Assembly: GCA_007125005.1 (NCBI GenBank)
Contig: SLDY01000016.1
Coordinates: 22,579 to 86,578, forward strand
Length of the DNA: 64,000 bases
Direction of reading: 5' to 3'
DNA from: Natronohydrobacter sp.
Lineage (GTDB): Bacteria > Pseudomonadota > Alphaproteobacteria > Rhodobacterales > Rhodobacteraceae
Shown here: one piece after another, positions 50,390 through 61,461 of the stretch
How the letters are laid out: the number at the start of each line of letters is the position of its first letter
How positions within the stretch are numbered: the stretch's first letter is position 1
Made by a program: the position numbers and the translations under genes
Notes under the pieces: generated by a model
The model's input: only the letters and a program-made list of their open reading frames with translations
Databases searched by the model: none
What the model was told of the DNA's origin: nothing

Positions 50390-51379
50390 ATGAAGAAAAC
50401 AGTACTGGGATCGGTTGCGGTGCTGGGGCTTGGGTTCGCACCGGCAGCATGGGCGCTGGATGATGTCACGCTGCAACTCAAATGGGTTACACAGGCACAA
50501 TTTGCTGGCTACTATGTCGCACTCGAGAATGGATTTTTCGAGGAAGAAGGGCTGAATGTGACCATCCGCCCGGGTGGCCCGGATATCGCGCCGCCGCAGG
50601 TGATTGCAGGCGGGGGCGCTGATGTGATCGTGGAGTGGATGCCTGCAGCACTCGCCGCTCGTGAGAGTGGTCTGTCGCTGGTCAATATCGCGCAACCCTT
50701 CAAACGCTCCGGCATGATGCTGACCTGCCTTGCGGAATCCGGCGTAACTGGCCCAGAGGATTTCCCTGGCCGTACTCTTGGGGTCTGGTTCTTCGGCAAT
50801 GAATACCCATTCCTGTCATGGATGAGCACGCTCGGTATACCGACCGAGGGCGGCTCGGATGGTGTGGAAGTTCTTCGTCAGGGTTTCAATGTCGATCCGC
50901 TCCTGCAGCGTCAGGCTGATTGCATTTCGACCATGACATATAATGAATACTGGCAGGTGATCGATGCCGGTATTTCCGAAGATGAGCTTGTAACTTTCAA
51001 ATACGAGGACCAGGGCGTGGCGACGCTGGAAGATGGGCTCTGGGTGCTCGAGGACCGGCTGGAAGACCCGGATTTCGTCGATAAGATGGCACGCTTTGTC
51101 CGCGCCGCGATGCGTGGTTGGGAATGGGCAGCAGAGAATGTCGAGGAAGCGGCTATGATCGTGCTCGAGTATGACGATACGGGCGCACAGACCGAAGAGC
51201 ACCAGATCCGCATGATGGGCGAGGTCGCGCTGTTGATCGAGGGCTCTGACGGGACGCTGGCAATCGAGGATGCCGAGCGTACGGTTGCTACCTTGCTGGG
51301 CGGCGGTTCCGACCCGGTGATCACCGCTGCGCCTGAGGGTGCCTGGACAAGCGTTGTGACCGACGCAGCCTTCAACTGA
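50390..51379 (+). CDS. NMT1/THI5-like ABC transporter substrate-binding protein
   Basis: Signal peptide; DDVTLQLKWVTQAQFAGYYVALENGFFEEEGLNVTIRPGGPDIAPPQVIAGGGADVIVEWM. Confidence 0.93.
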   Translation: MKKTVLGSVAVLGLGFAPAAWALDDVTLQLKWVTQAQFAGYYVALENGFFEEEGLNVTIRPGGPDIAPPQVIAGGGADVIVEWMPAALAARESGLSLVNIAQPFKRSGMMLTCLAESGVTGPEDFPGRTLGVWFFGNEYPFLSWMSTLGIPTEGGSDGVEVLRQGFNVDPLLQRQADCISTMTYNEYWQVIDAGISEDELVTFKYEDQGVATLEDGLWVLEDRLEDPDFVDKMARFVRAAMRGWEWAAENVEEAAMIVLEYDDTGAQTEEHQIRMMGEVALLIEGSDGTLAIEDAERTVATLLGGGSDPVITAAPEGAWTSVVTDAAFN

Positions 51380-51419
51380 CGCAACAAAGACCAGCCCTGA
51401 TAAGAGCGGCAATAATGAT

Positions 51420-51450
51420 GGCGGGCGCAGCAGAATTATCTGCGCCCGCC
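51420..51450 (+). terminator. Strong hairpin downstream of the pyrimidine/ABC operon
   Basis: GGCGGGCGCAG-cagaattat-CTGCGCCCGCC (11-bp perfect arms), weak T tract. Confidence 0.65.
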
Positions 51451-51516
51451 TTGCTGTCTGGGTTGTTCTGACTGTCATCGCTCCGGCTGTGTTACGGTCT
51501 CTGACAGATTGCGGTT

Positions 51517-54078
51517 CTATTCCAAGACCCGCGCGATCATCTCGCTCATGTCTCGGCTCAGAGACTCCTGAGCCATGATCCTTTCAAGTTCTGCCCGGAT
51601 AAGTTCCTGACGCGCTTTGTCATAACGCCGCCAAGTCTCGAACAAAGTGGACATTCGTGCCGCAGTTTGCGGGTTCACTGGGTCGAGCCGAATTAGCCAA
51701 TCGCTGACGAGGCGATAACCCGACCCGTCACGAGTGTGGAAACCGGCAGGATTCAATCCTAGCGCGCCGATGACTGAACGGAAGCGATTGGGGTTTTTCC
51801 AATCGAAGTCTGGGTGCTCAGTCAGGTTTCTCGCCAAGTCAGCCACCCGCTCTGGCGCTGAATGCGTAATCTGCGCTGCGAACCATTTATCCAGGACAAG
51901 GCGGTCCTGCGCCCATTGGCGGTAGAATTGCGCCGTTTCGTCATGCCCTGCCCCGATGCCAAGCAGCGCGATCCAGGCGCCCAGCTGCTCAGTCATGTTA
52001 TCAGCACTGGCGAACATCTCGCGCGCTTTGGCACCCCCATCAACTTGCGCCAAAAGCGCGACCGCTTGCACCCTCAAGGCGCGGCGGCCCGCGTCCCGCG
52101 CATCAGCGCTGTAGGGACCGGGAGTTTGCATTGACGCAATGACAGTGTTCAGGTCTGCCGCGAGTGCCTCAGAAATCATTCGCAGCGCCTGTCGTCTTGC
52201 AGAGTAGATGGCGTCCGGGTCTGGGGTTTCGCCCGCCTCATGTAAAGCCGACGCCAGATTGTCTTGCGAGGGCAACCCGAGCGCCAACGCGCGGAAAGCC
52301 GGATCAAGCGTTTCATCGCGCAGCATCAGGCGCAGCGCCTCTAGATAATCCGGCCCCGGCTTTGCGTTGTCGCGGATCATCGCCAGCAAGATCTCACGCG
52401 CTAGGGCGCGTCCGGCTTCGAAGCGGTTTACCGGGTCGGTATCATATGCCAGCAGGAGGGCGCGATCCTCGCGACTGAGCGCATGGTTCAGAATTACCGG
52501 TGCCGAGACGCCGCGTAAAAGTGAGGGGACAGGCTTCTCGGCCAACCCCTCGAAAATGAAGCTCTGTTGGGGACTGTCAAGCTCAAGCACGCGCGTAGGC
52601 AAGACTTCCTGCCCGTTGCGACCAAGCAGACCCATTGCGACGGGGATGACGAGCGGCTCCTTCAGTGGCTGGCCCGGTGTGGCTGGCGTATGCTGGCGCA
52701 AGTTCAGACTATAGCATCCATCTTGCCATGTTTCCGATACATCCACCCGCGGGGTGCCGGCCTGTTCATACCAGCGCTTGAATTGCGACAAGTCCCGCCC
52801 TGCCGCTTCCTCGAAAACAGCAATCCAGTCTTCGATGGTGCAGGCTTGCCCGTCATGACGGTTGAAATACAGCTCCAATGCTGTTCGATAGCGGTCCTCC
52901 CCGACCAGAAGTTGCAACATGCGGATCAGTTCTGCACCTTTTTCATACACTGTTGCTGTGTAGAAATTGTTAATCTCGACATAGCTTTCAGGCCGTACCG
53001 GATGCGCCAAAGGCCCGGCATCCTCACGAAACTGCCGCGCGCGCAGTGTCAGTACATCCTCGATCCGCTTTACCGCATGGCTGCGCATGTCGCCCATGAA
53101 TTGCTGGTCGCGGAAAACAGTCAGTCCTTCTTTCAGCGAAAGCTGAAACCAGTCGCGGCAGGTGATACGGTTGCCTGTCCAATTGTGGAAATACTCATGC
53201 GCGATGATCCGCTCGATCGCGGCATAATCGCTGTCGGTTGCTGTCTCGGGCGACGCAAGAACATAGCGAGAGTTGAAAATGTTCAAGCCTTTGTTCTCCA
53301 TCGCGCCCATATTGAAGTCATCGACAGCGACGATGTTGAAAATGTCTAAGTCATACGCGCGCCCATAGACCTGTTCATCCCAGATCATAGAGCGTTTGAG
53401 CGCCTCCATTGCGTACGCTGTCTTGCCTTCGTCGCCCCTGCGCACCCAGATATTGAGCGTCACATCGCGCCCGTCCATTGTGCGAAAACAGTCGGAGGTC
53501 GCGTGGAGATCTCCTGCGACGAGCGCGAAGAGATAACTCGGTTTGGGATGGGGGTCGTGCCATTCTGCCCAGCCATCACCTTTGGCGACCAGATTGCCAT
53601 TCGACAGAAGCACCGGCAGATCTGCTTCGATGCGCACACGAAAAGGGGCCATCACATCAGGACGGTCGAGATAGTAAGTGATCTTGCGAAATCCTTCGGC
53701 CTCGCATTGCGTGCAATACATGCCCTTTGACATGTAAAGCCCTTCCAGAGCCATGTTGCCCTCGGGCGCAATCTCGACTTCGGCCTGCCAGTCGAACACA
53801 CCTTCGGGTAAGTCCTGCGACGGGATTGTGAGACCTGTTGCATCGGGCTGTGCAGCATAGGTTTGGCCATTCAGATGTGCCGAGATCAGTTTCAGCCCTT
53901 CGCCATCCAGACGCAGATCATGGCCCGAATGCACATCGGGATTGGGACGGAAGCGAATTTGTGCACGCACTCTTGTCGCCGTTGAGGCGAGACAGAAGGT
54001 CAGTTGCACGTCATCGACGAGAAATGGCGGGGGTTGGTAATCGGCCAGATAGATAGGCTGCGGGGCAGTATCGCGCAT
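51517..54078 (-). CDS. pepN: Aminopeptidase N
   Basis: GAMENKGLNIFNSRYVLA; IIAHEYFHNWTGNRITCRDWFQLSLKEGLTVFRDQQF (HEYxHxx18E). Confidence 0.98.
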   Translation of the reverse strand: MRDTAPQPIYLADYQPPPFLVDDVQLTFCLASTATRVRAQIRFRPNPDVHSGHDLRLDGEGLKLISAHLNGQTYAAQPDATGLTIPSQDLPEGVFDWQAEVEIAPEGNMALEGLYMSKGMYCTQCEAEGFRKITYYLDRPDVMAPFRVRIEADLPVLLSNGNLVAKGDGWAEWHDPHPKPSYLFALVAGDLHATSDCFRTMDGRDVTLNIWVRRGDEGKTAYAMEALKRSMIWDEQVYGRAYDLDIFNIVAVDDFNMGAMENKGLNIFNSRYVLASPETATDSDYAAIERIIAHEYFHNWTGNRITCRDWFQLSLKEGLTVFRDQQFMGDMRSHAVKRIEDVLTLRARQFREDAGPLAHPVRPESYVEINNFYTATVYEKGAELIRMLQLLVGEDRYRTALELYFNRHDGQACTIEDWIAVFEEAAGRDLSQFKRWYEQAGTPRVDVSETWQDGCYSLNLRQHTPATPGQPLKEPLVIPVAMGLLGRNGQEVLPTRVLELDSPQQSFIFEGLAEKPVPSLLRGVSAPVILNHALSREDRALLLAYDTDPVNRFEAGRALAREILLAMIRDNAKPGPDYLEALRLMLRDETLDPAFRALALGLPSQDNLASALHEAGETPDPDAIYSARRQALRMISEALAADLNTVIASMQTPGPYSADARDAGRRALRVQAVALLAQVDGGAKAREMFASADNMTEQLGAWIALLGIGAGHDETAQFYRQWAQDRLVLDKWFAAQITHSAPERVADLARNLTEHPDFDWKNPNRFRSVIGALGLNPAGFHTRDGSGYRLVSDWLIRLDPVNPQTAARMSTLFETWRRYDKARQELIRAELERIMAQESLSRDMSEMIARVLE

Positions 54079-54138
54079 GTCTTACTCCTGCTGAACCTTG
54101 TCTCGCCCAGATGTAGTCCAGAGTGCGGGAAGCGACAA

Positions 54139-54588
54139 TCAGCAAGACCCGGCGAAGACCTGAACCCATATAGGCCCCGGTGCGCGTCCGAAGCCGACCA
54201 AAACATAGTCGCGATCCAGAATGTTACGCCGATGACCGGGCGAGCGCATCCAGCCAGCAACAACGTCTGGCACATCGCGCTGACCGCGTCCGATATTTTC
54301 GCCCATCGTGCATAGCCCGCTGATCCCGGCACGCCGTGCGCGCTCCATCAAGCCGCGTCCGTCGGGGCTGGTATGGCTGAAATAGCCTTGCTGCGTCATG
54401 TCGCAGGCATGGGCCTGCGCCACTGCGCTGAGGTCTGGTGAGAGGCGCAGGGCAGGGTGGCCCGCCCGTGCGCGTTCGGCATTCACGGCTGCGAGGTGGA
54501 TTTCCTGTTCCGGTATCGGCGGTACAGGGCAAGCCAGCGCGGATCCGGCGCTTAAGGTGAGGGTGAGCAAGGCAGCAAGCCGCAACAT
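54139..54588 (-). CDS. CAP-domain (SCP-like) secreted protein
   Basis: LAAVNAERARAGHPALRLSPDLSAVAQAHACDMTQQGYFSHTSPDGRGLMERARRAGI. Confidence 0.92.
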   Translation of the reverse strand: MLRLAALLTLTLSAGSALACPVPPIPEQEIHLAAVNAERARAGHPALRLSPDLSAVAQAHACDMTQQGYFSHTSPDGRGLMERARRAGISGLCTMGENIGRGQRDVPDVVAGWMRSPGHRRNILDRDYVLVGFGRAPGPIWVQVFAGSC

Positions 54589-54756
54589 CTGAATAATCTC
54601 GATTTACCAGCAACGACCCAGCATTACAGGTTCGGCTCAAAGACCGATATGACAGGCGTGTGAACAGCGCCGCGCGCGCGGATTTCTGCGCATGCTTGCA
54701 CCTTGCGCGTCATGCCGCTAAAGCCCAGAGTCAAACCCCGAAAGACCGGAGTCCGC

Positions 54757-55047
54757 ATGTCCGAGATTGACATTGAGACCGCGCGCAAGGTGGCCCATCT
54801 GGCCCGTATCGCGGTGCCGGAAGACAACCTGCCTGCACTGGCACAGGAGCTCAGCCGCATTCTCACCTTCATGGAAGAGCTGAACGAGGTTGATGTGGAC
54901 GGTGTGGAGCCGATGACCTCGGTGACGCCGATGCGCCTGAAACGCCGCAAGGACGGGGTCACAGATGGCGATATTCAGGCAAAGATCCTCTCCAATGCGC
55001 CAGATGCGCGCGAAGGCTTCTTTGCAGTGCCAAAGGTGGTGGAATGA
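54757..55047 (+). CDS. gatC: Asp/Glu-tRNA amidotransferase subunit C
   Basis: [58 protein letters not shown]. Confidence 0.97.
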   Translation: MSEIDIETARKVAHLARIAVPEDNLPALAQELSRILTFMEELNEVDVDGVEPMTSVTPMRLKRRKDGVTDGDIQAKILSNAPDAREGFFAVPKVVE

Positions 55048-56525
55048 GTGAACTGAACAAACTGACCATCGCAGAGGCGCGTGATCTACTGCGCAAGGGC
55101 GAGGTGACTTCTGTTGCTCTGACTGAAGCCTGCCTTTCGGCTATGGATGGCGCGGGCCAACTCAATGCATTTGTGCATCCCACAGCTGATCTCGCGCTGG
55201 AGCGTGCACAGGCGGCGGACGCAAGGCTTAAGGCAGGCGATGCCCCTGCGATGTGCGGCATTCCCGTTGGCATCAAGGATTTGTTCTGTACCCAAGGTGT
55301 GGCAAGCCAAGCGGCTTCGCGCATCCTTGAGGGCTTTCGGCCGGAATACGAATCTACTGTCAGTGCGCAATTGCGCGATGCGGGAGCAGTCATGCTCGGT
55401 AAGCTGAACATGGATGAATTTGCCATGGGATCGAGCAATGAGACTTCGGTTTATGGTAATGTGGTTAATCCGTGGAAGGTGGACGGTCGCGATCTGACAC
55501 CGGGCGGCTCGTCTGGCGGCTCGGCGGCGGCTGTGGCAGCAGATCTTTGCCTTGCGGCCACAGGCACTGATACTGGCGGCTCGATTCGCCAACCTGCCGC
55601 CTTCACAGGCACTGTCGGGATTAAGCCCACCTATGGGCGCTGCTCGCGTTGGGGGATCGTCGCGTTTGCCTCTTCGCTCGATCAGGCCGGGCCGATGACC
55701 AAGACTGTGCGCGACGCGGCGATCATGCTGGAGGCCATGTGTGGGCACGACCCCAAGGATTCGACCTCTGCCGATCTGCCCGTGCCGGACTTTGAGTCGA
55801 TGCTCACGGGCGATATACGCGGTCAAAAAATCGGCATCCCGCGAGAATATCGCATGGAGGGCATGTCTGCCGAGATCGAAAAGCTTTGGGCGCAAGGAGC
55901 CGAGATGCTGCGCGATGCGGGTGCCGAGATCATTGATATCTCGCTGCCACATACGAAATACGCGCTGCCAGCTTATTATGTCATCGCGCCCGCAGAAGCG
56001 TCCTCGAATCTCGCGCGCTATGACGGGGTGCGCTACGGCCATCGTGCGAAACTCGCGCAAGGCGATGGTATCTCGCAAATGTATGAGAAGACCCGCGCCG
56101 AAGGCTTTGGTCATGAAGTCCAGCGCCGCGTGATGATCGGGACTTATGTGCTCTCGGCGGGCTTCTATGACGCTTATTATAACCGCGCCCGCAAAGTGCG
56201 CACGCTTATCAAGCGCGATTTCGAGGAGGCCTTCGCATCCGGGATTGATGCGATCCTGACTCCAGCCACGCCCTCGGCCGCTTTCGGGCTGGGCGAGATG
56301 GCAGGGGCTGATCCGGTGGAGATGTATCTCAACGACGTTTTCACAGTTACGGTGAATCTTGCGGGGCTGCCGGGGATCGCTGTGCCTGCGGGGCTGGATG
56401 CCCAAGGTCTGCCGCTAGGGTTGCAGCTAATCGGGCGGCCATGGGAGGAGGGGGCCTTGCTGAAAACCGCGCATGTTCTCGAGGCTGCGACAGGGTTTGT
56501 TTTCAAGCCTGAAAAATGGTGGTAG
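55044..56525 (+). CDS. gatA: Asp/Glu-tRNA amidotransferase subunit A
   Basis: Amidase signature [50 protein letters not shown]. Confidence 0.98.
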   Translation: MSELNKLTIAEARDLLRKGEVTSVALTEACLSAMDGAGQLNAFVHPTADLALERAQAADARLKAGDAPAMCGIPVGIKDLFCTQGVASQAASRILEGFRPEYESTVSAQLRDAGAVMLGKLNMDEFAMGSSNETSVYGNVVNPWKVDGRDLTPGGSSGGSAAAVAADLCLAATGTDTGGSIRQPAAFTGTVGIKPTYGRCSRWGIVAFASSLDQAGPMTKTVRDAAIMLEAMCGHDPKDSTSADLPVPDFESMLTGDIRGQKIGIPREYRMEGMSAEIEKLWAQGAEMLRDAGAEIIDISLPHTKYALPAYYVIAPAEASSNLARYDGVRYGHRAKLAQGDGISQMYEKTRAEGFGHEVQRRVMIGTYVLSAGFYDAYYNRARKVRTLIKRDFEEAFASGIDAILTPATPSAAFGLGEMAGADPVEMYLNDVFTVTVNLAGLPGIAVPAGLDAQGLPLGLQLIGRPWEEGALLKTAHVLEAATGFVFKPEKWW

Positions 56526-56557
56526 TCTTGACGAAAATCCAGAGGCCGAGAGTGGTT

Positions 56558-57421
56558 ATGCGAAACCGGATATCCCTGCTAATAATGGGAGCAGCGATGG
56601 CTGCTCTTGCGGCCTGCGATGGTTCTGCACCTTATTCCAACATTATCGACACAACGGGACGTGGTGTCGGCTTTAGCGATTATGCGCAATACATGCGCGC
56701 GCAGGAGGAGTTGTCACGCATTCGCAGAGCAGAGGCTGAACAGGCACGAGGTATTCGGGCTCCTGCCAACGCGCCGCAATTTGCGCAACAACAGCGCGGC
56801 CAATCTGCGGAGCCCGGGAATATCGCGCAGGAGGCGGTAGCGGCAGTGCGTGGTGGTGCGGCGCAACAGCAGACCCAGACTGCCCAAGCACCTGTGCCAC
56901 AATTCCCAGTCGCGCAGTCTCAGCCGGCTCAACCCGCACAACAGCAAGCTGGCGCACCGCTCTCTGCAATTGCGCCAATTTCCGGCTCCCAGCCTGATCA
57001 GCTGGCCGGAACATCGCCGCGTGCCGAAGCGGGTGTCAGCGAGCAGCAATTCACGCCGCAACCATTTGGCACCGCGCAGCCTGATCAGTTGATCGAGCGT
57101 GATTTCGTGCCGCAGGTGCGTGTCAGCCAGACCGAGCTTGGGCAGGGTTCCGGCGGGCCCAATCTGTTTGTTTACGCGCTCTCAACCCAGCATAATGTCG
57201 GGCAGGTGCGCTATAACCGTAGCCATCCGTTACGCTGGCGACGCTGGGAAGCTGCCTGTGCGCAGTTTCCGACACAAGACCTCGCGCAGGAAGCATTCCT
57301 TGCTGCCGGTGGCCCGGAGCGTGATCCTAACCATTTGGACCCGGATGGCGATGGGTTTGCCTGCTGGTGGGATCCCGCGCCGTTCCGTCAGGCCGCACGA
57401 ACAGTGCGCGCCCGCGAGTAA
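56558..57421 (+). CDS. Hypothetical lipoprotein with Q/P-rich linker and Excalibur-like C-terminus
   Basis: Lipobox MAALAAC; Q/A/P-rich middle; C-terminal AGGPERDPNHLDPDGDGFACWWDP. Confidence 0.75.
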   Translation: MRNRISLLIMGAAMAALAACDGSAPYSNIIDTTGRGVGFSDYAQYMRAQEELSRIRRAEAEQARGIRAPANAPQFAQQQRGQSAEPGNIAQEAVAAVRGGAAQQQTQTAQAPVPQFPVAQSQPAQPAQQQAGAPLSAIAPISGSQPDQLAGTSPRAEAGVSEQQFTPQPFGTAQPDQLIERDFVPQVRVSQTELGQGSGGPNLFVYALSTQHNVGQVRYNRSHPLRWRRWEAACAQFPTQDLAQEAFLAAGGPERDPNHLDPDGDGFACWWDPAPFRQAARTVRARE

Positions 57422-57430
57422 AGGCCTGCG

Positions 57431-58099
57431 TTGCAATCCATCTGGTATCCGTCCCCAAATTTCGGAACGCGTCGCAACGGTTTGAAGCCAACACATATTG
57501 TGCTCCATTACACTGGAATGCGAGATGCCACAGAGGCGCTTGAGCGCCTATGTGCACGCGAGGCTGAGGTCTCTGCCCATTATGTAATAGGAACGTGCGG
57601 AACCCTTTGGCATCTGGTCAAGCAAGAGGATCGCGCATGGCATGCCGGAGCAGGTGCATGGCAGGGCCTGACGGATATCAACTCGCGCTCAATCGGGATC
57701 GAGTTGGTCAATTCCGGCGCCCATCCCTTTCCAGAACCGCAGATGCGCGAGCTTGAGATTCTGATGACGGCGATCATGGAGCATTGGCGGATTCCGCCCG
57801 AGAATGTCATCGGGCATTCCGATATGGCTCCTGAGCGCAAGGAAGATCCGGGGCCGCATTTCGACTGGCGCAGACTTGCCTTGCAACGTCTTGCGGTCTG
57901 GCCAGAGGGATATGGCGAAGACAAGGCGCTGGAAACAAGTCTCGACAGTATTGGGTATCCGAAGGCAACGCCGGGAAAACGCCTGCAGGCGTTCAGGTTT
58001 CGGTTCTTGCCTTGGGTCACAGGCCCGGAGACGGCAACAGATAGACGTCGTGCCGACGCTGTGGCGGCCGCATTGTCCAGGATCCTTGAGACGAAGTAA
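57431..58099 (+). CDS. N-acetylmuramoyl-L-alanine amidase (AmpD/PGRP family)
   Basis: THIVLHYTGMRDATEALERLCAREAEVSAHYVI; DRAWHAGAGAW; NVIGHSDMAPERKEDPGPHFDW; TTG start. Confidence 0.92.
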   Translation: MQSIWYPSPNFGTRRNGLKPTHIVLHYTGMRDATEALERLCAREAEVSAHYVIGTCGTLWHLVKQEDRAWHAGAGAWQGLTDINSRSIGIELVNSGAHPFPEPQMRELEILMTAIMEHWRIPPENVIGHSDMAPERKEDPGPHFDWRRLALQRLAVWPEGYGEDKALETSLDSIGYPKATPGKRLQAFRFRFLPWVTGPETATDRRRADAVAAALSRILETK

Positions 58100-58127
58100 C
58101 GCGAGGGCCGTCCGGGGCCGTGTGGCA

Positions 58128-58664
58128 CTACCGCAGATGTCGCAGTGCGAGCGAGAGATCGTCATGCAGCTTTGCGCGCTCTTCAGGGCTGAGAAAAGCC
58201 CCTAGCTCGACCACACGCCCGCCGCCCTCTAGCGTCAGGTAATTTTCAACCTTGCCGCCCTTCTCTTGCAGGTTAAGCCGCACCCAATATGGATTGGCAT
58301 GCCAATGCTGCGTGGGTGTTCGTGGGTTGTTGCGGGTAATCTTGATCTCGTTGTGGGTCAAGCGCAATTCTTCATGCAGGCGTTCACGCTCTGCGGCATT
58401 TCGTGAGAGTGCGTACCAAAGCCCCCAGAGCGCAAGGCCGGCGAAAGGTAAAAGCCCCCAGAGCACGGGAGTTCCCAAAACGGCGAGTAGGGGGAGCGCG
58501 AGAAATCCTGCACTGAGCGCAATCATCCGGGCAAAGCCGCGTGGTCCCATCGAGATATTCGGCGAAAGGCTGAGCCGATACTCTGCCCCTTCGTTTTTCG
58601 AGACAGCAAAGGCCCCGGGAGGCACTCCCGGGGCCTTTGGAGATATGGTCCAGTAGACAGGCAC
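58128..58664 (-). CDS. DUF2244 domain-containing membrane protein
   Basis: RLSLSPNISMGPRGFARMIALSAGFLALPLLAVLGTPVLWGLLPFAGLALWGLWYALSRNAAERERLHEELRLTHNEI; start uncertain (GTG 58664 or further downstream). Confidence 0.78.
   Translation of the reverse strand: MPVYWTISPKAPGVPPGAFAVSKNEGAEYRLSLSPNISMGPRGFARMIALSAGFLALPLLAVLGTPVLWGLLPFAGLALWGLWYALSRNAAERERLHEELRLTHNEIKITRNNPRTPTQHWHANPYWVRLNLQEKGGKVENYLTLEGGGRVVELGAFLSPEERAKLHDDLSLALRHLR
58608..58638 (-). terminator. Perfect 14-bp hairpin downstream of ctaD, overlapping the 5' end of the DUF2244 ORF
   Basis: AAAGGCCCCGGGAG-GCA-CTCCCGGGGCCTTT. Confidence 0.8.
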
Positions 58665-58686
58665 GCGCCTTGCCCGGCTGGCTCGC

Positions 58687-60360
58687 TTAATGCGCGGGCT
58701 GCTTGTCCCAGTCCTCACGCTTGGGCAACTGCTCGAATGTGTGTTCGGGCGGAGGCGAGGGCAGGGTCCACTCAAGTGTATCCGCGTGCTCGTTCCAGTA
58801 GTTCTTCTCGGTGATCCGTGCACCGCGCGTCAGCGTGTAATACATCACACCGATGAAGAAGAGGAACGAAGCGAAGCTGATGAAAGCGCCAATGGAGCTC
58901 ACATAGTTCCACAGAGCATAGGCTTCCGGGTAGTCGATATAGCGGCGCGGCATGCCCTGACGGCCCAAGAAGTGCTGCGGGAAAAAGGTCAGGTTGGCAC
59001 CGATGAACATCGTCCAGAAATGCAGCTTTCCAGCCCATTCCGGATACTGCCGACCCGACATCTTGCCGATCCAGTAGTAGATCCCTGCAAATAGCGCAAA
59101 GACAGCACCGAGTGACATCACATAGTGGAAATGCGCGACCACATAGTAGGTGTCATGATAAACCCGGTCGATTGGGGCCTGCGACAAAACGAGCCCGGTT
59201 ACACCCCCGACTGTGAACAGGAACAGGAAGCCAAAAGCCCAGAGCATCGGGGTCTCGAAGCTGACCGAGCCTTTCCACATCGTTGCGATCCATGAGAAGA
59301 TCTTGATCCCTGTCGGTACGGCAATGACCATCGTCGCGAGCATGAAATAGGTTTGCTGCGTTAGCGACATCCCAACCGTATACATGTGGTGCGCCCAGAC
59401 GATGAAGCCCAGAACCGCAATCGCGATCATCGCCCAGACCATCGGGAGATAGCCGAAGACCGGCTTGCGCGAGAATGTCGCAATTACGTGGCTGATGATC
59501 CCGAAGCCTGGGAGGATGATGATATAAACTTCCGGATGCCCGAAGAACCAGAGGATGTGCTGATAGAGCACCGGATCACCACCGCCTGCAGGATCAAAGA
59601 AGCTTGTCCCGAAATTGCGATCCGTGAGCAGCATGGTAATAGCGCCTGCAAGGACCGGAAGTGCGAGCAGGATCATCCACGCGGTGATGAAGACCGACCA
59701 TGCAAAGAGCGGCACCTTGAACAGTGTCATGCCCGGTGCACGCATGTTGAGGAAAGTCGTGATGATGTTGATCGCACCGAGGATTGACGAGGCACCAGAG
59801 ACATGGACCGCGAAAATTGCGAGATCCATTGAGTATCCCGCTTCGGTCGTGGAGAGTGGCGGATAGAGTACCCAGCCAACCCCAGAGCCAAGCTGCCCGT
59901 TGCCGCCCGGAGAGAGAACCGATGCAACCGCGAGAGCAGAGCCAGCAACGAACAGCCAGTAGCTCAGATTGTTCAGCCGAGGAAATGCCATATCGGGCGC
60001 ACCGATCTGCAATGGCATGAAGTAGTTACCGAAACCTCCAAACAGCGCGGGAATCAGCACGAAGAACATCATCAGGATGCCATGCGCTGTTACCAGAACG
60101 TTCCAGATATGACCGTTCGGTGTGCACTCTCCTTCTGGCGCGGCCGTCAGGCGCGCGCCTTCCATGCACATATACTGGACGCCCGGATCCATGAGCTCCA
60201 TGCGCATGTAAATCGAGAAGGCCACCGCAATGAAGCCGACGACCCCGGCGGTGAACAGATAGAGGATACCGATATCCTTGTGGTTCGTGGACATGAACCA
60301 ACGGGTGAAGAACGAACGATTGTCCTCGTGCCCGTGATCATGGGTGGCTGCATCGGCCAT
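58687..60360 (-). CDS. ctaD: Cytochrome c oxidase subunit I (aa3 type)
   Basis: [73 protein letters not shown]. Confidence 0.99.
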   Translation of the reverse strand: MADAATHDHGHEDNRSFFTRWFMSTNHKDIGILYLFTAGVVGFIAVAFSIYMRMELMDPGVQYMCMEGARLTAAPEGECTPNGHIWNVLVTAHGILMMFFVLIPALFGGFGNYFMPLQIGAPDMAFPRLNNLSYWLFVAGSALAVASVLSPGGNGQLGSGVGWVLYPPLSTTEAGYSMDLAIFAVHVSGASSILGAINIITTFLNMRAPGMTLFKVPLFAWSVFITAWMILLALPVLAGAITMLLTDRNFGTSFFDPAGGGDPVLYQHILWFFGHPEVYIIILPGFGIISHVIATFSRKPVFGYLPMVWAMIAIAVLGFIVWAHHMYTVGMSLTQQTYFMLATMVIAVPTGIKIFSWIATMWKGSVSFETPMLWAFGFLFLFTVGGVTGLVLSQAPIDRVYHDTYYVVAHFHYVMSLGAVFALFAGIYYWIGKMSGRQYPEWAGKLHFWTMFIGANLTFFPQHFLGRQGMPRRYIDYPEAYALWNYVSSIGAFISFASFLFFIGVMYYTLTRGARITEKNYWNEHADTLEWTLPSPPPEHTFEQLPKREDWDKQPAH

Positions 60361-60594
60361 AGGCTACTCCAGTTCCCGGTTCCTGTTGCGTTGTCCGCAA
60401 CTGTTGTCGTCCCAAAGGGTGCCTTGGTCACCCCTGCTAGTACATCCATACCTTCTGGCAGCCGCTCGCGGCGATGTGTGGCATGGTATACTTTGCTTTT
60501 AGAATGTGAGTTTTCTCAGGGCAATGCTCCAAGTGTCGCATTCCGGCTTTTTTTGATCCAGCGCATGGCAATACTTGACGCATGGATCCGCGAA

Positions 60595-61287
60595 TCAGTC
60601 AGATTTGCAATTACGCGGCGCGAAACTGTTGGCAAAGTTGCGTGCGAGCGCATTGTCCACGTCTTCCATGGTGACGGGCAATCCAAGATCGACCAATGAC
60701 GTTACACCATGCTCACGAATCCCACAGGGGATGATCCCCGTAAAATGCTCAAGATCGGGCTCGACATTGATCGAAAGCCCATGAAAGCTGATCCAGCGCC
60801 GTAACTTGATGCCGATTGCTGCGATCTTGTCTTCTCGCGCGCTACCATCGGGCAGGGGCGCCTTTTCCGGCCGCGTGACCCAAACCCCGACACGGCCTGC
60901 ACGGCGCTCTCCGGTCACGCCGAATTCGGCCAGCGTTGTGATCACCCATGCCTCGATGTGATTTACAAAACAGCGCACATCGCGCCCGCGCTTGTTGAGA
61001 TCGAGCATCACGTAAACAACCCGCTGGCCAGGCCCGTGATATGTGTATTGGCCACCCCTCCCGGCGATATGAACCGGAAAGCGGTTCGGTTCGCTAAGGT
61101 CTGCAGGATTGGCGCTGGTGCCGGCCGTATATAGTGGCGGGTGCTCCAGAAGCCAGATCGTCTCGGGCGCGTGACCAAGTGCTATGGCCGCCACGCGTGC
61201 CTCCATCTGCGCGAGCGTATCTGCGTAATCCGAGAGACCGGGCAAGACCTGCCAGTCAATATCCGTTGGCAGGAGAGTATCGTTCAT
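60595..61287 (-). CDS. lipB: Octanoyltransferase
   Basis: [84 protein letters not shown]. Confidence 0.97.
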   Translation of the reverse strand: MNDTLLPTDIDWQVLPGLSDYADTLAQMEARVAAIALGHAPETIWLLEHPPLYTAGTSANPADLSEPNRFPVHIAGRGGQYTYHGPGQRVVYVMLDLNKRGRDVRCFVNHIEAWVITTLAEFGVTGERRAGRVGVWVTRPEKAPLPDGSAREDKIAAIGIKLRRWISFHGLSINVEPDLEHFTGIIPCGIREHGVTSLVDLGLPVTMEDVDNALARNFANSFAPRNCKSD

Positions 61288-61461
61288 CTTTGCGTATCCA
61301 TTGCAATCGTCCCGAAAGGTGACGCCAGATGATAAGATCACAAGGCCATCTAGGCCAGTGGGGCGATGAATTATATGCGCCGCACACGCACAACGGAAAT
61401 TTCGTTTTTCCTCTTCACAAGCCCAACCAGAGTCAGTAAAGACGCGGTCATCTGATCACGT

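Noticed and set aside
55086-56405. 439-aa minus-strand ORF antisense to gatA
   Set aside because: Overlaps the amidase reading frame completely; composition of an antisense frame.
60361-60594. Possible gene upstream of ctaD (ORF 60082..60699)
   Set aside because: The ORF runs antisense into ctaD and lipB and has no recognisable motif; treated as a promoter region.
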